Below, one piece after another: positions 61,679 to 64,000 of a DNA stretch of 64,000 bases. The position numbers and the translations under genes were made by a program. How positions within the stretch are numbered: the first letter of the stretch is position 1; each line of letters begins with the position of its first letter. Below the pieces are notes generated by a model. The model ran no database searches and had not been told where the DNA came from. It worked only from the letters and a program-made list of their open reading frames with translations. Source of the DNA: Lithospermum erythrorhizon (lineage: Eukaryota; Streptophyta; Magnoliopsida; Boraginales; Boraginaceae); contig JADFUC010001357.1 of the NCBI GenBank assembly GCA_019722365.1, positions 496,001-560,000 on the forward strand. Direction: 5' to 3'.

Positions 61679-63215
61679 GTAGAGTAAATCGAATAATCTT
61701 AAAAAGATATTTGCAAAATATCTTGAATTTGATCAATAGGATTTTGATTTCAAAAGGCATTCAAATGAATATTTTATTTTGATAGATATATGAAATTCAA
61801 TGTATGTTATTTATCATATTATTAGATAATTGTCGATTTGATTTTAAATAGTCTGATCAGGTTGATATTTAAACTTCGATCTCATAGTTAAAGTGTTGCA
61901 CAATAGTCCCTAATATTACTAACACAATTACATATTGGTCTCTAAATTGACGGAATTATTAAGTCAGAACGATCGACACTCATTGTGTTTAGCATGAGAT
62001 GTTGTATGTCGTGAAAAAGTTGCACCTTAGTCTTTGATATTTAAAAAATAGTATTTTAGTTCACAGATATTTAAAAATTAAATAAATTTTACTTTAATCC
62101 CTACATAACGGAAGATAAAAAACAATTGAAAAGAGTGACTCAATCAATTTTAACATTTTGTATTGTTGGGCAATCATCATAGATCATTGATTTGGTAAGG
62201 TATTATGTGGAATAACTTTTGTTTCATCTTTCTTGCTTGTTCAAGACCTCAATACATTTACATGTGCTTATTTTACACTCACTACGTTTACTGTTAACAT
62301 TTAACCTGCCCATTAATTTAGAAACCAAATAGCAATTTTATGGGTAATATCGGAGGATCAATCAGCAACTTGCAACTAATTATCTAGGTCTAAATGACAA
62401 TGTTGTCACATATCTGGGACTAAATCAATAGTTAACGCTGGGTTATATTTTACCAAATTAATAATGAAAGCCAGGTAATTTAGATGTGAACAAATTTACC
62501 TGAATGAACAAATTTAACCAACTGCTATAATTTACTGACGGACATGATAAAGCCGATTTAAAATAAATAAGATACGAATTAAAAACACCACAAGCATTCA
62601 GAATCAGCCTGGCAAGCATAACTTACACCACTAGGCGAGGCGAAAAAGATTTTACTATAACGACGATATCGCAAATAAAGCGACTTACGTGAATAATCCA
62701 CATTCTTGTCGCCCCATTATACTCTATCACATGCTCGACCCCTTACTTCAAAGACACCCGTCTTCATCGCCACAATACTTCCTCAAGATTGACTCTCTAC
62801 AAAGATAAAATAAAACATCATTTAACTCACAGAACAGAGCTGGCAACAATGGGCCGACAAACCAAGCAGAGCCTTTATGTATTAGCTTCTGTACATTCAA
62901 ATTTACAAACAAAATAATAAAAACTCCCTTAACTCTTTTACTCCCCATAATGTAGAAACAAAAATAATTACACGTATGTCAATTTACCAGTCTACAACGG
63001 AGGCATATTATAAGATAAAGCACATCAAACATATATGGAAAGATCTTCCATAAACAATACTTTTCATATCACACATGCAATAAAAGCTCCAATATATTCC
63101 TTTTTCCATAATCAATCATATCTCAATCTTTACGCCTTTATAACACTCCAAATCATTCTCTCTCTTCCCGTATCGTCAAGACTACAGAGCTGATTGCTTT
63201 CCTATGATAAAATGA
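61679..63215. other. Intergenic, no gene established
   Basis: No recognised feature. The last ~500 bases could be the 3' UTR of a minus-strand gene if the candidate exon at 63216-63369 is real. Confidence 0.4.
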
Positions 63216-63369
63216 CTAATGACCGACTTCAAGCACTGTAGAGTTTTGTACTGTGTGTAAGGTCTTCTGATCCATGGAGCTGTTGGAAGAGAAGAGTAAA
63301 CCTGCTTGATCCTCATAAAGGTGCACTAAACAGCCATTATGATGCAAATCATAAATTTGAATTTGAAAG
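63216..63369 (-). other. Possible last exon of an unidentified minus-strand gene
   Basis: After a minus-strand AG acceptor at 63371-63370, about 51 codons stay open: IYDLHHNGCLVHLYEDQAG continues with a Ser-rich stretch and ends at a TAG (63218-63216). Composition is more coding-like than the surroundings. I do not recognise the family and did not find the preceding exon in the remaining 600 bases. Confidence 0.2.
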
Positions 63370-64000
63370 CTTGAATTTCAGGTGCAAAACCAAACTGGCC
63401 TTTAAGCAATTTACGGCCATTTTCCCTCGAATTTACACCCTTATACGGCTATGACGCTGGATACAACAATAATCAATTAATTGGCTAAGTCCATAACTTT
63501 TACTTATATCTTTGAAATTTGCTCCTATTCTCCTTCCAATGCATGCTCAAAATCTAAGTTTCTGTGGTTTTTATCCTAAATTTACATTAATTCATATGTT
63601 ACATGACTTCGACAAATTTGAATTCACAACACTCTCATTAACTCCCATTATCCAACAGTTCAATGTTTTGATTCTGACATATATATGATGGAGCCGTGCC
63701 ATCCAATCATATACAAATTCATATTATTATGGCCAACTCTACTTGATAGTGATTATGATGACAACGAAGTACCATTTGTTACAAATATCTTCGGATTCCA
63801 ATATCTATTCCCATCTCAATAACAAGAATCTTTGCTTTGCCAAATTATCTGTCCAAAATCAAGCCTTTCACTAAAATAGCAAGAATGAAGAGTCAACATA
63901 AGACTATGAATGGAAAAAGATCAAGTTTTTTTATGAATCTGACCATTGATATGTCTCATTTTAGCCCCATTGAGATAAGCATAAAGACCAACCAATGTGA
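63370..64000. other. Window edge, no gene seen
   Basis: No recognisable coding or RNA feature. It may be intron or flank of a gene extending beyond the window. Confidence 0.4.

Overview
The window is nuclear DNA of a flowering plant, almost certainly a eudicot. It is very AT-rich. Its genes have many short GT-AG introns and are set in long stretches of decayed transposable elements. The gene types (bifunctional P5CS, ACD6-like ankyrin protein, L-type lectin receptor kinase, DHHC-type PAT16, FHY1/FHL) are all plant families. A small knottin with a C-C-CC-C-C pattern recalls antimicrobial peptides known from Caryophyllales, but that is only a weak hint at the lineage.

Layout. 1-10 kb is repeat-rich with no intact gene: two copies of a ~300 bp dispersed repeat, a ~280 bp near-tandem repeat and a dead Copia pol fragment (7.6-8.9 kb). 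10.3-17.7 kb (+) is a 19-exon delta-1-pyrroline-5-carboxylate synthase with an ABRE/G-box upstream. The exon that should carry the cofactor-binding part of its reductase domain is missing. 19.5-20.3 kb (+) is a two-exon secreted cysteine-knot peptide. 20.3-23.8 kb holds MITEs and repeats. 23.9-26.6 kb (+) is an ankyrin/PGG membrane protein. 27.3-29.6 kb (-) is a complete lectin receptor kinase, followed by a broken kinase fragment and a tRNA-derived SINE. 31.7 kb has an F-box relic. 34.0-39.3 kb (+) is a PAT16-like S-acyltransferase whose 3.6 kb first intron holds an old LTR-type element. 41.2-43.9 kb (+) is an FHY1/FHL homologue with an in-frame TAG just before its phytochrome-A-binding C-terminus. 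44-64 kb has no gene I can establish. It holds a Helitron 3' end, nested MITEs, a LINE-like 3' end and a 2.9 kb CACTA derivative.

How the genes relate. There is no operon-like logic. Proline synthesis, pathogen or surface sensing (ankyrin/PGG, LecRK, knottin), protein S-acylation and far-red light signalling are neighbours by chance. The common thread is that three otherwise well-kept genes carry a specific lesion: P5CS lacks an exon, FHY1 has a premature stop, and the PAT has no AUG at its expected start. These could be genuine loss of function, unusual expression (alternative splicing, readthrough, non-AUG initiation) or assembly errors. They are the most useful things to test. I found no CRISPR, rRNA, tRNA or clearly new multi-gene system.
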